DNA of 64,000 nt, taken from NCBI RefSeq assembly GCF_001646785.1, contig NZ_LRRH01000012.1, positions 1-64,000 of the forward strand, in the 5' to 3' direction. The notes below the pieces were generated by a model. The model saw nothing but the letters and a program-made list of their open reading frames with translations, did not search any database and was not told the DNA's origin. The position numbers and the translations under genes are program-made. This DNA is from Rhodococcus phenolicus. Lineage in GTDB: Bacteria; Actinomycetota; Actinomycetes; Mycobacteriales; Mycobacteriaceae. The stretch's first letter is position 1, and the number at the start of each line of letters is the position of its first letter. Below, one piece after another: positions 48,173-58,119 of the stretch.

Positions 48173-48889
48173 ATGGCAAAGCGCAGCAAGGCGTACCTCG
48201 CCGCCGCTGAGAAGATCGACGCCTCGGCCCTCTACAGCCCGCTCGCGGCTGCGAAGCTGGCCAAGGACACGTCGTCGAAGAACTACGACGCCACCGTCGA
48301 GGTCGCGATGCGCCTCGGTGTGGATCCCCGCAAGGCGGACCAGATGGTCCGCGGCACGGTCAACCTGCCGCACGGCACGGGTAAGACCGCCCGCGTCATC
48401 GTGTTCGCGGTCGGCGAGAAGGCCGCCGAGGCCGAGGCCGCCGGTGCCGATGTCGTCGGCGCCGAGGACCTGATCGAGCGGATCCAGGGCGGCTGGCTCG
48501 ACTTCGACGCCGCGATCGCCACCCCGGACCAGATGGCCAAGGTCGGCCGCATCGCGCGTGTCCTCGGCCCGCGTGGCCTGATGCCGAACCCGAAGACCGG
48601 CACGGTCACCCCCGATGTCGCGAAGGCTGTCACCGACATCAAGGGCGGCAAGATCAACTTCCGCGTCGACAAGAATGCGAACCTGCACTTCGTGATCGGC
48701 AAGGCTTCGTTCGACGACGCCAAGCTGGTGGAGAACTACGCGGCTGCGCTGGACGAGATCCTGCGTGCCAAGCCGTCCTCCGCGAAGGGCCGCTACCTCA
48801 AGAAGGTCACGATCGCGACGACCTCCGGACCGGGCATCCCGGTGGATCCGGCGCGTACGCGTAACCTCCTCGAGGATGCCGACCAGTAA
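48173..48889 (+). CDS. rplA: 50S ribosomal protein L1
   Basis: 238 aa. [31 protein letters not shown] and [11 protein letters not shown] are L1 signatures. L1 stalk of the ribosome and often an mRNA-binding autorepressor of rplKA. ATG preceded by AGAAGTTAGGA region. Followed by a strong terminator. Confidence 0.98.
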   Translation: MAKRSKAYLAAAEKIDASALYSPLAAAKLAKDTSSKNYDATVEVAMRLGVDPRKADQMVRGTVNLPHGTGKTARVIVFAVGEKAAEAEAAGADVVGAEDLIERIQGGWLDFDAAIATPDQMAKVGRIARVLGPRGLMPNPKTGTVTPDVAKAVTDIKGGKINFRVDKNANLHFVIGKASFDDAKLVENYAAALDEILRAKPSSAKGRYLKKVTIATTSGPGIPVDPARTRNLLEDADQ

Positions 48890-48916
48890 GGTCGGCGACA
48901 CGCTCGTAGCAGCACG

Positions 48917-48951
48917 ACGGCCGGCGCGGACCTCGGGTCCGGGCCGGCCGT
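48917..48951 (+). terminator. Terminator after rplA
   Basis: ACGGCCGGC (48917-48925) and CGGACC pair with GGTCCG and GCCGGCCGT (ending 48951), broken by one G-G mismatch; three-base loop. TCGGTGTTTT follows. Confidence 0.8.
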
Positions 48952-48971
48952 TCGGTGTTTTCGGGCCCGTT

Positions 48972-49001
48972 TTGCATTTGCGCGGCTCTGTCCGGTACTG
49001 T
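48972..49001 (+). promoter_or_regulatory. Promoter of rplJ-rplL
   Basis: TTGCAT (48972-48977), 18-nt spacer, TACTGT (48996-49001), placed after the rplA terminator and 310 nt before rplJ. Confidence 0.55.
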
Positions 49002-49310
49002 TTCCGGCGTAGTTCGGCATTGTGTCGATCTCACCCCGATCATGTTCTACCCAAGACCGTTGGTCACCGGGTCCGCGTGCGGATTCGGTTGAAGGTCCGG
49101 AAATCATCCGGCGGCCCACGCAGGAGGACGAGGTAGGGGAGATGTGAACATTTCGCGCGGAAACGCGCAGTGGATGTGAGCTTTCTCCTGTACGCCCCGT
49201 GTGCCCTGCGCCCGGGGCGTTCGTCGTTTCCAGGCCCGTGCGGTTTTCGTAAGTGGGACGTCCCGCACGGGACGGACGGGAAAACGACTGTTACTGAGAG
49301 GAGGCGAAGT
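49002..49310 (+). ncRNA. L10-type leader of rplJ
   Basis: An untranslated leader of about 300 nt. Hairpins: ACGCCCCG (49192-49199) with CGGGGCGT (49213-49220), and CCCGTGCGG (49235-49243) with CCGCACGGG (49263-49271). Position and structure fit the actinobacterial ribosomal L10 leader, where L10(L12)4 binds its own mRNA. The fold is by eye, and the upstream half is unassigned. Confidence 0.65.
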
Positions 49311-49835
49311 ATGGCAAAGCCCGAGAAGGTTTCCGCGGTCGCGGAGATCACCGAGCAGTTCAAGAACTCGACGGCCGCTGTGATCACGGAGTACCGCGGT
49401 CTGTCGGTCGGAAGTCTTACCCAGCTGCGACGCGCTCTCGGAGAGGGTGCCACCTACTCCGTCGCCAAGAACACCCTCGTCAAGCGTGCTGCCGCTGAGG
49501 CAGGCGTCGAGGGCCTTGACGATCTGTTCGTCGGACCCACCGCGATCGCGTTCATCGCGGGTGAGCCCGTCGACGCCGCGAAGGCTCTGAAGGCCTTCGC
49601 GAAGGACAACAAGGCACTCGTCGTCAAGGGCGGGTACATGGACGGCGCTGTGCTGTCCGTGGACGAGGTCAACAAGATCGCGGACCTCGAGTCCCGCGAG
49701 GTGCTGTTGGCCAAGCTCGCCGGCGCGATGAAGGGCAACCTGGCAAAGGCCGCAGGCCTGTTCAACGCTCCTGCTTCGCAGGTGGCTCGCCTGGCGGCCG
49801 CCCTGCAGGAGAAGAAGGCCGAAGAGGCCGCCTGA
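49311..49835 (+). CDS. rplJ: 50S ribosomal protein L10
   Basis: 174 aa. [21 protein letters not shown] and [12 protein letters not shown] are L10 signatures; the helical C-terminus binds L7/L12 dimers. GAGAGGAGG precedes ATG 49311. Likely autoregulated through the leader. Confidence 0.97.
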   Translation: MAKPEKVSAVAEITEQFKNSTAAVITEYRGLSVGSLTQLRRALGEGATYSVAKNTLVKRAAAEAGVEGLDDLFVGPTAIAFIAGEPVDAAKALKAFAKDNKALVVKGGYMDGAVLSVDEVNKIADLESREVLLAKLAGAMKGNLAKAAGLFNAPASQVARLAAALQEKKAEEAA

Positions 49836-49943
49836 AGCTGATCCGCATCACCGCGAATCACTGACACATCCACGCGCGCCCCGGCGCGCACCATCCCACG
49901 GTCGCGGATCAGCGACGAGGGACTTACAGGAAGGACCGCCATC

Positions 49944-50330
49944 ATGGCGAAGCTCACCACCGAAGAGCTGCTCGACGCGTTCAAGGAACTGACCCTGCTC
50001 GAGCTCTCGGAGTTCGTGAAGGCATTCGAGGAGACCTTCGAGGTCACCGCTGCTGCTCCGGTCGCCGTTGCCGCTGCCGGCGCTCCGGCCGCCGCTGCCG
50101 AGGCCGAGTCCGAGCAGGACGAGTTCGACGTCATCCTCGAGGGTGCCGGCGACAAGAAGATCCAGGTCATCAAGGTCGTCCGCGAGATCGTTTCCGGCCT
50201 GGGCCTGAAGGAAGCCAAGGACCTCGTCGAGGGTGCTCCGAAGCCGATCCTGGAGAAGGTCGCCAAGGACGCTGCCGACGCCGCCAAGGCGAAGCTCGAG
50301 GAGGCCGGCGCCAAGGTCACCGTCAAGTAA
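49944..50330 (+). CDS. rplL: 50S ribosomal protein L7/L12
   Basis: 128 aa. N-terminal dimerization part, Ala/Pro hinge ([18 protein letters not shown]), and the C-terminal factor-binding domain with [25 protein letters not shown]. Stalk protein recruiting translational GTPases. Coupled to rplJ, 108 nt apart. Confidence 0.98.
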   Translation: MAKLTTEELLDAFKELTLLELSEFVKAFEETFEVTAAAPVAVAAAGAPAAAAEAESEQDEFDVILEGAGDKKIQVIKVVREIVSGLGLKEAKDLVEGAPKPILEKVAKDAADAAKAKLEEAGAKVTVK

Positions 50331-50380
50331 TGACGGCTGTTCCTGCGCTGCTCGCCGGGTGACCGGCGTTCGAGTGTGAA

Positions 50381-50430
50381 GGGGCCGCTTTCCGTGGACC
50401 GTGAGGTCCGCGGAAAGCGGCCCCTTTTTT
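50381..50430 (+). terminator. Very strong intrinsic terminator after rplL
   Basis: A 20-bp stem (50381-50400 with 50405-50424, one G-U pair) around the tetraloop GTGA, followed directly by six T (50425-50430). It ends the rplJ-rplL unit. Confidence 0.95.
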
Positions 50431-50558
50431 CGTGTCTCCACCCCGTCCGGCCGGTTGGGCTGCGGGAATCGAACGAGTGGCGATATGTTGTCGACGACAG
50501 GGTCGCATGCGTCGTATCAGTGCAGGTCACTGGCATAAGTCAGGGTATGTTGCCCGCA

Positions 50559-50588
50559 TTGACCTCCTTTCTTACTCTTGGGTAGGAT
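50559..50588 (+). promoter_or_regulatory. Candidate promoter of the mceG-mce operon
   Basis: TTGACC (50559-50564), 18-nt spacer, TAGGAT (50583-50588), 84 nt before the mceG start. The rest of 50331-50671 holds only the rplL terminator and no gene. Confidence 0.55.
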
Positions 50589-50671
50589 TCCGTGTCACGG
50601 GTACCACTCCGGTGCGATAGAGTGACCCAACCCACAGGTGGGACCGGTGTCGGAGAGGTGTGGAGGTAACG

Positions 50672-51763
50672 GTGGGAGTTGAGGTAGCGGTCGAGGGGCT
50701 CACGAAGTCGTTCGGCTCACAGAGGATCTGGCAGGACGTCACGTTGACGCTCCCCGCGGGTGAGGTCAGCGCGCTGCTGGGCCCCTCCGGTACGGGTAAG
50801 TCGGTGTTCCTGAAATCGCTGATCGGTCTGCTCCGCCCGGAGCAGGGATCGATCGTCATCGACGGCACGGACATCCTGCAGTGTTCGAGCAAGGAGCTCT
50901 ACGAGATCCGCAAGCTGTTCGGTGTCCTGTTCCAGGACGGCGCGCTGTTCGGATCGATGAATCTGTACGACAACGTGGCGTTCCCGCTGCGTGAGCACAC
51001 CAAGAAGTCCGAGTCCGACATCCGCAAGATCGTGATGGACAAGCTCGAGCTGGTCGGTCTGCTCGGGGCCGAGGACAAGCTGCCCGGCGAGATCTCCGGC
51101 GGTATGCGCAAGCGTGCCGGCCTGGCGCGGGCGCTGGTGCTCGATCCGCAGATCATCCTGGTGGACGAGCCGGACTCCGGTCTGGACCCGGTGCGCACCA
51201 CCTACATCTCGCAGACATTGATCGACATCAACGCCGAGATCGACGCGACCATCCTGATCGTGTCCCACAACATCAACCTGGCGCGCACGGTGCCCGACAA
51301 CATCGGCATGCTGTTCCGTCGCGAGCTGGTGATGTTCGGGCCGCGCGAGGTGCTGCTCACCTCGGACGAGCCGGTGGTCAAGCAGTTCCTCAACGGCACG
51401 ATGATCGGTCCGATCGGTATGTCGGAGGAGAAGGACGAAGCCCAGATGGCGCACGAGCAGGCGCTCGTCGACGCCGGGCACCATGCCGGCGGCGTGGACG
51501 ATGTCGAGGGCATCGTCCCGCAGATGCAGGCCACCCCGGGGATGCCCGAGCGGCAGGCCGTCGGACGCCGGCACGAGCGGGTGCGGCAGATCCTGCACAC
51601 CCTGCCGGAGAGCGCGCAGACCGCCATCCTCCAGAGCTACGACCAGGAAGAGGCCGCGCACGTCGCGGCCGCGGTGCCGGCGGGATACGACGTCCGTGAG
51701 GACGACACGCAGGTGATCCCCGTCTATCGCGAGGAATTCGATCAGCAGTACGGCCAGAAGTAG
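50672..51763 (+). CDS. mceG: Mce transporter ATPase MceG (MlaF-like)
   Basis: 363 aa. ABC ATPase: Walker A GPSGTGKS, signature ISGGMRKRAGLARAL, Walker B ILVDEPDSGLDP. The C-terminal ~100 residues (MSEEKDEAQMAHEQAL onward) are the actinobacterial MceG extension. GTG 50672 was chosen because GGAGG lies five bases before, and VGVEVAVEGLTKSFG aligns with mycobacterial Mkl (Rv0655); GTG 50660 would overlap that RBS. It powers lipid import with YrbE and Mce proteins, and here lies just before them. Confidence 0.95.
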   Translation: MGVEVAVEGLTKSFGSQRIWQDVTLTLPAGEVSALLGPSGTGKSVFLKSLIGLLRPEQGSIVIDGTDILQCSSKELYEIRKLFGVLFQDGALFGSMNLYDNVAFPLREHTKKSESDIRKIVMDKLELVGLLGAEDKLPGEISGGMRKRAGLARALVLDPQIILVDEPDSGLDPVRTTYISQTLIDINAEIDATILIVSHNINLARTVPDNIGMLFRRELVMFGPREVLLTSDEPVVKQFLNGTMIGPIGMSEEKDEAQMAHEQALVDAGHHAGGVDDVEGIVPQMQATPGMPERQAVGRRHERVRQILHTLPESAQTAILQSYDQEEAAHVAAAVPAGYDVREDDTQVIPVYREEFDQQYGQK

Positions 51764-51771
51764 GAGACCAG

Positions 51772-52566
51772 ATGGGGGTCGGTAACAGTTCGCTCGTGCG
51801 TCCGGTACACGGTGCACTCACTCAAGCCGGGAACATCGTCGAACTGTTCGTCGACGTCGTGCGGAACACGTTCCGCCGCCCGTTCCAGTTCCGGGAGTTC
51901 ATCGAGCAGGCGTGGTTCATCGCGAGCGTCACGATCCTGCCGACCGCTCTGGTCGCCATCCCGTTCGGGGCCGTCGTGTCCCTCCAGACCGGATCGCTGA
52001 TCAAACAGCTGGGCGCCGAGTCGTTCACCGGTGCCGCCAGCGTGCTCGCGGTGATCCAGCAGGGCAGTCCGATCGTGACCGCCCTGCTGATCGCCGGCGC
52101 AGCCGGGTCCGCCGTCACGGCGGACCTCGGCTCGCGGACGATCCGCGAGGAGATCGACGCCATGAGGGTCCTGGGCATCGATCCGGTCCAGCGACTCGTC
52201 GTTCCGCGTGTCCTGGCGATGATCCTCGTCGCAGTGCTGCTCAACGGGCTCGTCTCGGTGGTCGGCATCGCCGGTGGCTACTTCTTCAACGTGATCCTGC
52301 AGGGCGGAACCCCGGGCGCCTACCTGGCCTCGTTCTCGGCTCTCGCCCAGTTGCCGGACCTGTACGTCGCGGAACTCAAGGCGGCGGTTTTCGGTCTCAT
52401 CGCCGGAGTCATCGCCGCCTACAAGGGTCTGCACCCCGGCCCCGGACCGAAGGGGGTCGGCGAAGCCGTCAATCAAACCGTCGTCATCACGTTTCTGCTG
52501 TTGTTCTTCGCGAACCTGATCCTGACGATGGTGTACCTGCAGATCGTGCCTGCGAAGGGATCCTGA
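51772..52566 (+). CDS. yrbEA: YrbE/MlaE-type permease A
   Basis: 264 aa, MlaE family. Long amphipathic N-terminus, then five helices; conserved GAAGSAVTADLGSRTIREEIDAM (part: RTIREEIDAMRVLGID) couples to the ATPase. First of a permease pair, 9 nt after mceG. Forms the membrane pore with YrbEB. Confidence 0.94.
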   Translation: MGVGNSSLVRPVHGALTQAGNIVELFVDVVRNTFRRPFQFREFIEQAWFIASVTILPTALVAIPFGAVVSLQTGSLIKQLGAESFTGAASVLAVIQQGSPIVTALLIAGAAGSAVTADLGSRTIREEIDAMRVLGIDPVQRLVVPRVLAMILVAVLLNGLVSVVGIAGGYFFNVILQGGTPGAYLASFSALAQLPDLYVAELKAAVFGLIAGVIAAYKGLHPGPGPKGVGEAVNQTVVITFLLLFFANLILTMVYLQIVPAKGS

Positions 52567-52570
52567 GCCG

Positions 52571-53431
52571 ATGACGATTGCCAAGGGCCGCGGAGATCTC
52601 TTCCTGCTCCGCGGCAGGAAGGTGCTGCGCGCACCCCTGAACGTCCTGGATCGCGCGGGCGACCAGATGTCGTTCTACGCGCGGGCGGTTGCGTGGACTC
52701 CGAAGACGGTCGTGCATTACCGCAAGGAGGTGCTCCGGCTCCTCGCCGAGGTCACCTTCGGTAGCGGTGCGCTCGCCGTCATCGGCGGCACCATCGGTGT
52801 CATCGCGATGATGTCCGGGTTCACCGGTGTCGTCGTCGGCCTGCAGGGTTACGCGGCGCTCGAGCAGCTCGGGTCGTCCGTGCTGACCGGCTTCCTGTCC
52901 GCGTACGTCAACACCCGCGAGATCGCGCCGATCGTGGCGGCGCTCGCGTTGTCCGCGACCGTCGGTTGTGGTTTCACCGCGCAGCTCGGGGCCATGCGGA
53001 TCAGCGAGGAGATCGATGCGCTCGAAGTGATGGCGGTGCCGTCGGTGCCGTTCCTGGTCACCTCCCGGATGATCGCCGGCTTCGTCGCCGTCATCCCGCT
53101 GTACATCATCGGCCTGCTCGCCGCATACCTCGCGACACGGGTGATCAGCACGTTGTTCAACGGTCAGTCGTCCGGTTCGTACGACCATTATTTCTATCTG
53201 TTCCTACCACCCGAGGACGTGCTCTATTCGTTCGCGAAAGTGCTGATCTTCGCGTTCGTGCTGATCCTCATCCACTGCTACTACGGCTTCCATGCCAGCG
53301 GGGGACCGGCGGGTGTGGGTGTCGCGGTGGGCCGGGCGGTCCGCACCGCCATCGTCACCATCGCCGTACTCGACTTCTTCCTGAGCCTCGCGATCTGGGG
53401 CACGACGACGACAGTGCGGGTGGCCGGATGA
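52571..53431 (+). CDS. yrbEB: YrbE/MlaE-type permease B
   Basis: 286 aa. Same family: TAQLGAMRISEEIDALEVMAV is the coupling loop, and the hydrophobic helices match YrbEA. Starts 5 nt after yrbEA; its stop overlaps mceA by 4 nt. Confidence 0.94.
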   Translation: MTIAKGRGDLFLLRGRKVLRAPLNVLDRAGDQMSFYARAVAWTPKTVVHYRKEVLRLLAEVTFGSGALAVIGGTIGVIAMMSGFTGVVVGLQGYAALEQLGSSVLTGFLSAYVNTREIAPIVAALALSATVGCGFTAQLGAMRISEEIDALEVMAVPSVPFLVTSRMIAGFVAVIPLYIIGLLAAYLATRVISTLFNGQSSGSYDHYFYLFLPPEDVLYSFAKVLIFAFVLILIHCYYGFHASGGPAGVGVAVGRAVRTAIVTIAVLDFFLSLAIWGTTTTVRVAG

Positions 53432-54783
53432 TCGAGACACCCTCGGTGCTCCGCCGGCGCGTGCTGGGACTGGTGTTCTTCCTGGTCCTGATCCTGTTTC
53501 TCGGCGGAACCATCGCGATGTACAACAAGTCCTTCAAGAAGGTCGTCGACGTCGACCTGGTGACCGACAGCGTCGGCAACGCGTTGCCGCACAACGCCGA
53601 CGTCAAGGTCCGCGGCATGATCGTCGGCGAGGTGCGCTCGACGTCGGTCGAGAACGGCGAGGTCACCGCGCACCTGGCGATCGACCCGGACAAGGCCGAG
53701 CTGATCCCGGCCAACGCGACGGCCCAGCTGCTGCCGAAGACGCTGTTCGGCGAGCGCTACGTCTCGCTGCTGCTGCCCGACGACCCCGCTCGCCCGCTCG
53801 CCAGCGGCGACATCCTGGTCCAGGACACCAGCGAACAGACGGTCGAGCTCGGTGAGGTTCTCGACGGGCTCCTCCCGCTTCTGCAGGCCATTCCGCCGGA
53901 GGATCTCGCCAGCACGCTCGGTGCCCTCGCGCAGGGCCTGAGCGGTCGCGGTGAAACTCTCGGCCGGACCGTCGATCACCTCGAGCAGATCTTCCGTGAG
54001 GTCGGGACCGAACTGCCGACCCTGCAGGAGGACCTGCGCGGTCTCGCCGACTTCTCCCAGACCTACGCAGAGGCGGCGCCGGACCTGGTGAACGCGCTGA
54101 ACAACCTGCGGACCACCGGCAACACCGTGGTCGAGAAGCAGAACCAGATCGCTACCCTCCTGGTGTCCGCGACCGATGCGACGTCGGCCACCGCGGGTCT
54201 GCTCGAGACCAACGCCGCCTCGATCATCAGCATCTCCGCGAACTCGAAGGAGGCGTTGCAGCTCCTGGCCCGGTACTCGCCGTCGTTCCCGTGCATGCTG
54301 AAGGGCTTCGCCGACGCGGCGCCCGCCGCCGCGGGTGTACTCGCCGCGGACGACCCCTTCCCCGGCGTGCGCGCCAACATCCAGTTCACGAATCCGAAGG
54401 GCCGGTACCTGCCCAACCAGGACGAGCCGCGGCTGCTCGACGATCGCGGACCTGCCTGCTACGACAACGTCACCGCGCCCGGCCGGAAGTTCCCGCAGTA
54501 CCCCGGCGGCTCGATCAACGACGGTTCGTACCAGGTGCCGTCGCGCAACCCCGGTCCCGAGACGATCCCCTTCTTCCCGGCCCCCGAAGGTTCCGGGGTT
54601 CCGGACGACGTCGGTCAGATCATCGGCACCGTGCCGGTGTCGTACACGGGCTCGGCCGCCGAACAGGAAACGCTCGACACGATCTACGGAGCCGCGACGG
54701 GCCTCGAACCCGGCGACGTGCCGCAGTGGACGACCCGGCTGGGAGCGCCGGCAATGCGCGGAACGGAGGTGAGCTTCGAATGA
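53428..54783 (+). CDS. mceA: Mce family protein MceA
   Basis: 451 aa. One N-terminal helix (VLGLVFFLVLILFLGGTIAMY), then the MlaD/MCE domain (VTDSVGNALPHNADVKVRGMIVGEVRS; LLPKTLFGERYVSLLLP), then a coiled-coil and a long tail. Part of the extracytoplasmic hexameric lipid tunnel. ATG overlaps the yrbEB stop (GATGA). Confidence 0.94.
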   Translation: MIETPSVLRRRVLGLVFFLVLILFLGGTIAMYNKSFKKVVDVDLVTDSVGNALPHNADVKVRGMIVGEVRSTSVENGEVTAHLAIDPDKAELIPANATAQLLPKTLFGERYVSLLLPDDPARPLASGDILVQDTSEQTVELGEVLDGLLPLLQAIPPEDLASTLGALAQGLSGRGETLGRTVDHLEQIFREVGTELPTLQEDLRGLADFSQTYAEAAPDLVNALNNLRTTGNTVVEKQNQIATLLVSATDATSATAGLLETNAASIISISANSKEALQLLARYSPSFPCMLKGFADAAPAAAGVLAADDPFPGVRANIQFTNPKGRYLPNQDEPRLLDDRGPACYDNVTAPGRKFPQYPGGSINDGSYQVPSRNPGPETIPFFPAPEGSGVPDDVGQIIGTVPVSYTGSAAEQETLDTIYGAATGLEPGDVPQWTTRLGAPAMRGTEVSFE

Positions 54784-55859
54784 GGGGACTGACAGCGCCG
54801 CTGGTCAAGCTGATCGTCTTCGCGGTCGTCACGGTCTTCGCGACGGGAGTGCTCGCCGCGACCATCGCCAGCATCGGCGGTGGCGGCGGCGAGAAGTACC
54901 ACGCGATCTTCTCCGACGTCACCTCGCTCAACGAGGGCGACGAGGTGCGCATCGCGGGTGTACAGGTCGGACAGGTCGAGAAGATCGCCATCGTCGACGA
55001 GCGCAACGCCGAGGTGACGTTCTCCGTCGAGGACCGCGAGTACCTGCCGGCGTCGACGACCGCGACGATCCGGTACCGCAACCTCGTCGGCCAGCGGTAC
55101 ATCGCGCTCGGCCAGGGCGAGGGCGCGCAGGGGGAGAAGCTGAACCCGGGCGAGACGATCCCGCTCGATCGGACCAGGCCCGCCGTGAACCTCACGACGC
55201 TGTTCAACGGCTTCCGACCGCTGTTCCAGACCCTGTCCGCCGACGACGTGAACAAGCTGTCGTACCAGATCGTCCAGGTCTTCCAGGGCGAATCGGGTAC
55301 CGTCGCCGACCTGGTGCGCAACACCGCGTCGTTGACCAACACGATCGCCGACAAGGACGCGGTGATCGGGGCGGTGATCGACAACCTCAACACGGTGCTC
55401 ACCACGGTCAACGAGCGCGACGACGAGCTCGACTCACTCCTGGTGAACACGCAGGCGCTGGTCAGTGGCCTCGCCGCGGATCGCGACACCGTCGGTTCCG
55501 CGGTGCAGTCCGTCGCCGGGCTGACGGATGCGGTTGCCGACGTGCTCGAGCCGACCCGCCCGGCGATCACCCAGTCGATCACCGCGGTGAACGAGCTCGC
55601 GGGCAATCTGAACGCCAACAGCGACGCGCTCGACCAGGTGCTCGAAACGCTGCCGGTCAAGCTCGAGAAGCTCGGCCGGGTCGCGAGCTACGGCTCGTGG
55701 TTCCAGTTCTACCTGTGCGGCATCGACGTCATCGCCGGGCCGGGCTCGGTTCCGTACCTGAATCTGCCGACCGGGTTGCCCACGGTGAACCAGCCGATCT
55801 ACACGAACGCCGCGAAACGGTGCACACAGGACGGGATGCAGGAGTTGCAGGGACGATGA
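54780..55859 (+). CDS. mceB: Mce family protein MceB
   Basis: 359 aa. N-terminal helix (LVKLIVFAVVTVFATGVLAATIA), MCE domain with IFSDVTSLNEGDEVRIAGVQVGQV and IRYRNLVGQRYIALGQG, helical rod up to ~residue 290. Overlaps mceA and mceC by 4 nt each. Confidence 0.94.
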   Translation: MRGLTAPLVKLIVFAVVTVFATGVLAATIASIGGGGGEKYHAIFSDVTSLNEGDEVRIAGVQVGQVEKIAIVDERNAEVTFSVEDREYLPASTTATIRYRNLVGQRYIALGQGEGAQGEKLNPGETIPLDRTRPAVNLTTLFNGFRPLFQTLSADDVNKLSYQIVQVFQGESGTVADLVRNTASLTNTIADKDAVIGAVIDNLNTVLTTVNERDDELDSLLVNTQALVSGLAADRDTVGSAVQSVAGLTDAVADVLEPTRPAITQSITAVNELAGNLNANSDALDQVLETLPVKLEKLGRVASYGSWFQFYLCGIDVIAGPGSVPYLNLPTGLPTVNQPIYTNAAKRCTQDGMQELQGR

Positions 55860-56854
55860 GTACACGTCGCAGTCCGGCAGCGGCCGGAGCGCTTGGCATC
55901 CTGGTGATCCTGCTGGCGACGCTGTCGGCCTTCTTCCTGGATTCGCTGCCGATCATCGGGGCCGGCGCCACCTACCGCGCCGAGTTCAGCGAGGCCGCCG
56001 GTCTCAAGCCCACCAACGAGGTGCGCATCGCCGGCGTCAAGGTCGGCCAGGTGACCGGAGTCGAGCTGGAGGGCGACCGGGTCGTCGTCGAGTTCAAGGT
56101 CAGGGACGCGTGGATCGGCGACGACACGTCGGCGTCGATCCAGATCAAGACGATCCTCGGCCAGAAGTACCTCGCGCTGGACCCGCGCGGAACCGATGTG
56201 CTCGACCCGGCGGACACGATTCCGCTCGACCGCACGGTGGCTCCCTACGACGTGATCGAGGCGTTCTCGTCGGCCGCGACCACCCTCGGCGACATCGACT
56301 CCGAACAGCTGGCCGCCGGGTTCGGTGCGCTCTCCGACGCGTTCTCGGAGACCCCCGACGACGTGCGGGCCGCGCTCGACGGAGTGAGCCGGCTGTCGGA
56401 GACGATCGCGAGCCGCGACCAGGAGCTGAAGAAACTTCTCGACGCGACCGCTCGGACCTCGCAGATCCTCGCCGACCGCAATGCCGAGTTCAACAGGATC
56501 ATCAGCGACGGTGCGCTGCTGGTCACCGAGCTCAACAACCGGCGCCAGGCGATTTCGCAGCTGTTCGAGGGCACCAAACGGATGTCGACGGAACTGAGCG
56601 CACTCGTCCAGGAGAACGAGGACCAGTTCGGTCCCGCACTCGAGCAGCTCCGCGGTGTCGTGCAGGTGCTGCAGGACAACAACGACAACCTCGATCGCGC
56701 GTTCGAGCTGTACGAACCGTTCGTCCGTCTGTACGCGAACGTCGTCGGCAACGGTCGCTGGTTCGACCAGGTCGTCGTGAATCTCACCCCGCCGGGTGTG
56801 CCGGAGATTCCGGGCTACCGCGAGCCGGGCCGCACGCTGGAAGGGGGTAACTGA
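55856..56854 (+). CDS. mceC: Mce family protein MceC
   Basis: 332 aa. N-terminal helix ([20 protein letters not shown]), MCE domain ([42 protein letters not shown]), then coiled coil. Shares one base with mceD (TGATG). Confidence 0.94.
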   Translation: MSTRRSPAAAGALGILVILLATLSAFFLDSLPIIGAGATYRAEFSEAAGLKPTNEVRIAGVKVGQVTGVELEGDRVVVEFKVRDAWIGDDTSASIQIKTILGQKYLALDPRGTDVLDPADTIPLDRTVAPYDVIEAFSSAATTLGDIDSEQLAAGFGALSDAFSETPDDVRAALDGVSRLSETIASRDQELKKLLDATARTSQILADRNAEFNRIISDGALLVTELNNRRQAISQLFEGTKRMSTELSALVQENEDQFGPALEQLRGVVQVLQDNNDNLDRAFELYEPFVRLYANVVGNGRWFDQVVVNLTPPGVPEIPGYREPGRTLEGGN

Positions 56855-58119
56855 TGGCGCACGCCGACAACGGGAACGGGAACGGGACCCGCCGGAACGG
56901 GCGCACGGCGGCGCTGGTCGCCCTCGTCGCGGTGCTGGTGGCGGGGCTCGTCGCGGGCGGCTGGTACGCGTACGAACGGGTCGGCACGACCGAGATCACC
57001 GCGTACTTCGACAAGTCCGTCGGAATCTACGAGGGATCCGACGTGCGGGTGCTGGGCGTCGAGGTCGGCAAGGTCGTGTCGGTCGAGCCGCAGGGCGAGC
57101 TCGTGGAGGTCCGCATGCGGGTCGGCCGCGGGGTGGACATCCCCGCCGACGCGCGGGCCGCGCAGATCACGCCCTCGGTCGTCGCCGACCGTTACGTGCA
57201 GCTCGCCCCCGCCTACACCGGTGGCGACACGATGGAGAGCGGCGCCGTGATTCCGCGCGACCGCACGGCCACTCCCGTCGAGGTCGACGAGCTGTACGCC
57301 AGCATCGACGAGCTCTCCCGGGCCCTGGGTCCCGGCGGTGCGAACAAGGACGGTGCGCTCTCGCAGTTCGTGGAGGTCGGCGCGGAGAATCTCGCGGGCA
57401 ACGGTGCCGCGCTCGGCCGCAGCATCGACCAGCTGTCCGCGGCGTCGCGCACCCTGAACGCCTCCCGCGACGACCTGTTCGGCACCGTCGAGAACCTGCA
57501 GGTCTTCGTGAGCGCGCTCGCCGTGAACGACGAGCAGGTGCGGCAGTTCAACAGCCAGCTCTCCGAGCTCACCGGATTCCTCGCCGGTGAGCGGGAGGAT
57601 CTCGGTCAGGCGCTGAACCAGCTGTCGGTGACCCTCGGGGACGTCGCGACCTTCGTCCAGGACAATCAGGCGATTCTCAAGGACAACGTCGATGCGCTCG
57701 TGCCGATCACGCAGACGCTCGCGGACCGCCGGGATTCGCTGGTCAACTCGCTGACCCTGCTGCCGCTGGCGATGAGCAACCTGGTCAACTCGTACGACGC
57801 GGAGGCCGGGGCGTTGTCGTCGCGGCTCGTGCTCACCGACCTGCAGGATCCGAACGCCGCGGTGTGCAAGCTCATCGACCTGGGCCGGCTGGTGCCGGGC
57901 GACGAGCGGTTCGAGCAGCTCGGACGGCAGATGCAGCCGCTCATCGATCGATGCGGCGACATCATGGCGCAGGTGACCGCGCAGCAGAAGACACCGGATC
58001 TGATCCTGCCGTTCGGAATCCTGAGCGGCGACACGATCCAGGAGCAGGTCGTTCCCGGAACGGTGCCGGGTGTCGAATCGCCGCGCCTGCAGCTCAGCGG
58101 AGAGGAGGGCGGTCAGTGA
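56854..58119 (+). CDS. mceD: Mce family protein MceD
   Basis: 421 aa. N-terminal helix ([21 protein letters not shown]), MCE domain ([42 protein letters not shown]), then coiled coil and C-terminal tail with conserved Cys near [14 protein letters not shown] overlap with mceE. Confidence 0.94.
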   Translation: MAHADNGNGNGTRRNGRTAALVALVAVLVAGLVAGGWYAYERVGTTEITAYFDKSVGIYEGSDVRVLGVEVGKVVSVEPQGELVEVRMRVGRGVDIPADARAAQITPSVVADRYVQLAPAYTGGDTMESGAVIPRDRTATPVEVDELYASIDELSRALGPGGANKDGALSQFVEVGAENLAGNGAALGRSIDQLSAASRTLNASRDDLFGTVENLQVFVSALAVNDEQVRQFNSQLSELTGFLAGEREDLGQALNQLSVTLGDVATFVQDNQAILKDNVDALVPITQTLADRRDSLVNSLTLLPLAMSNLVNSYDAEAGALSSRLVLTDLQDPNAAVCKLIDLGRLVPGDERFEQLGRQMQPLIDRCGDIMAQVTAQQKTPDLILPFGILSGDTIQEQVVPGTVPGVESPRLQLSGEEGGQ

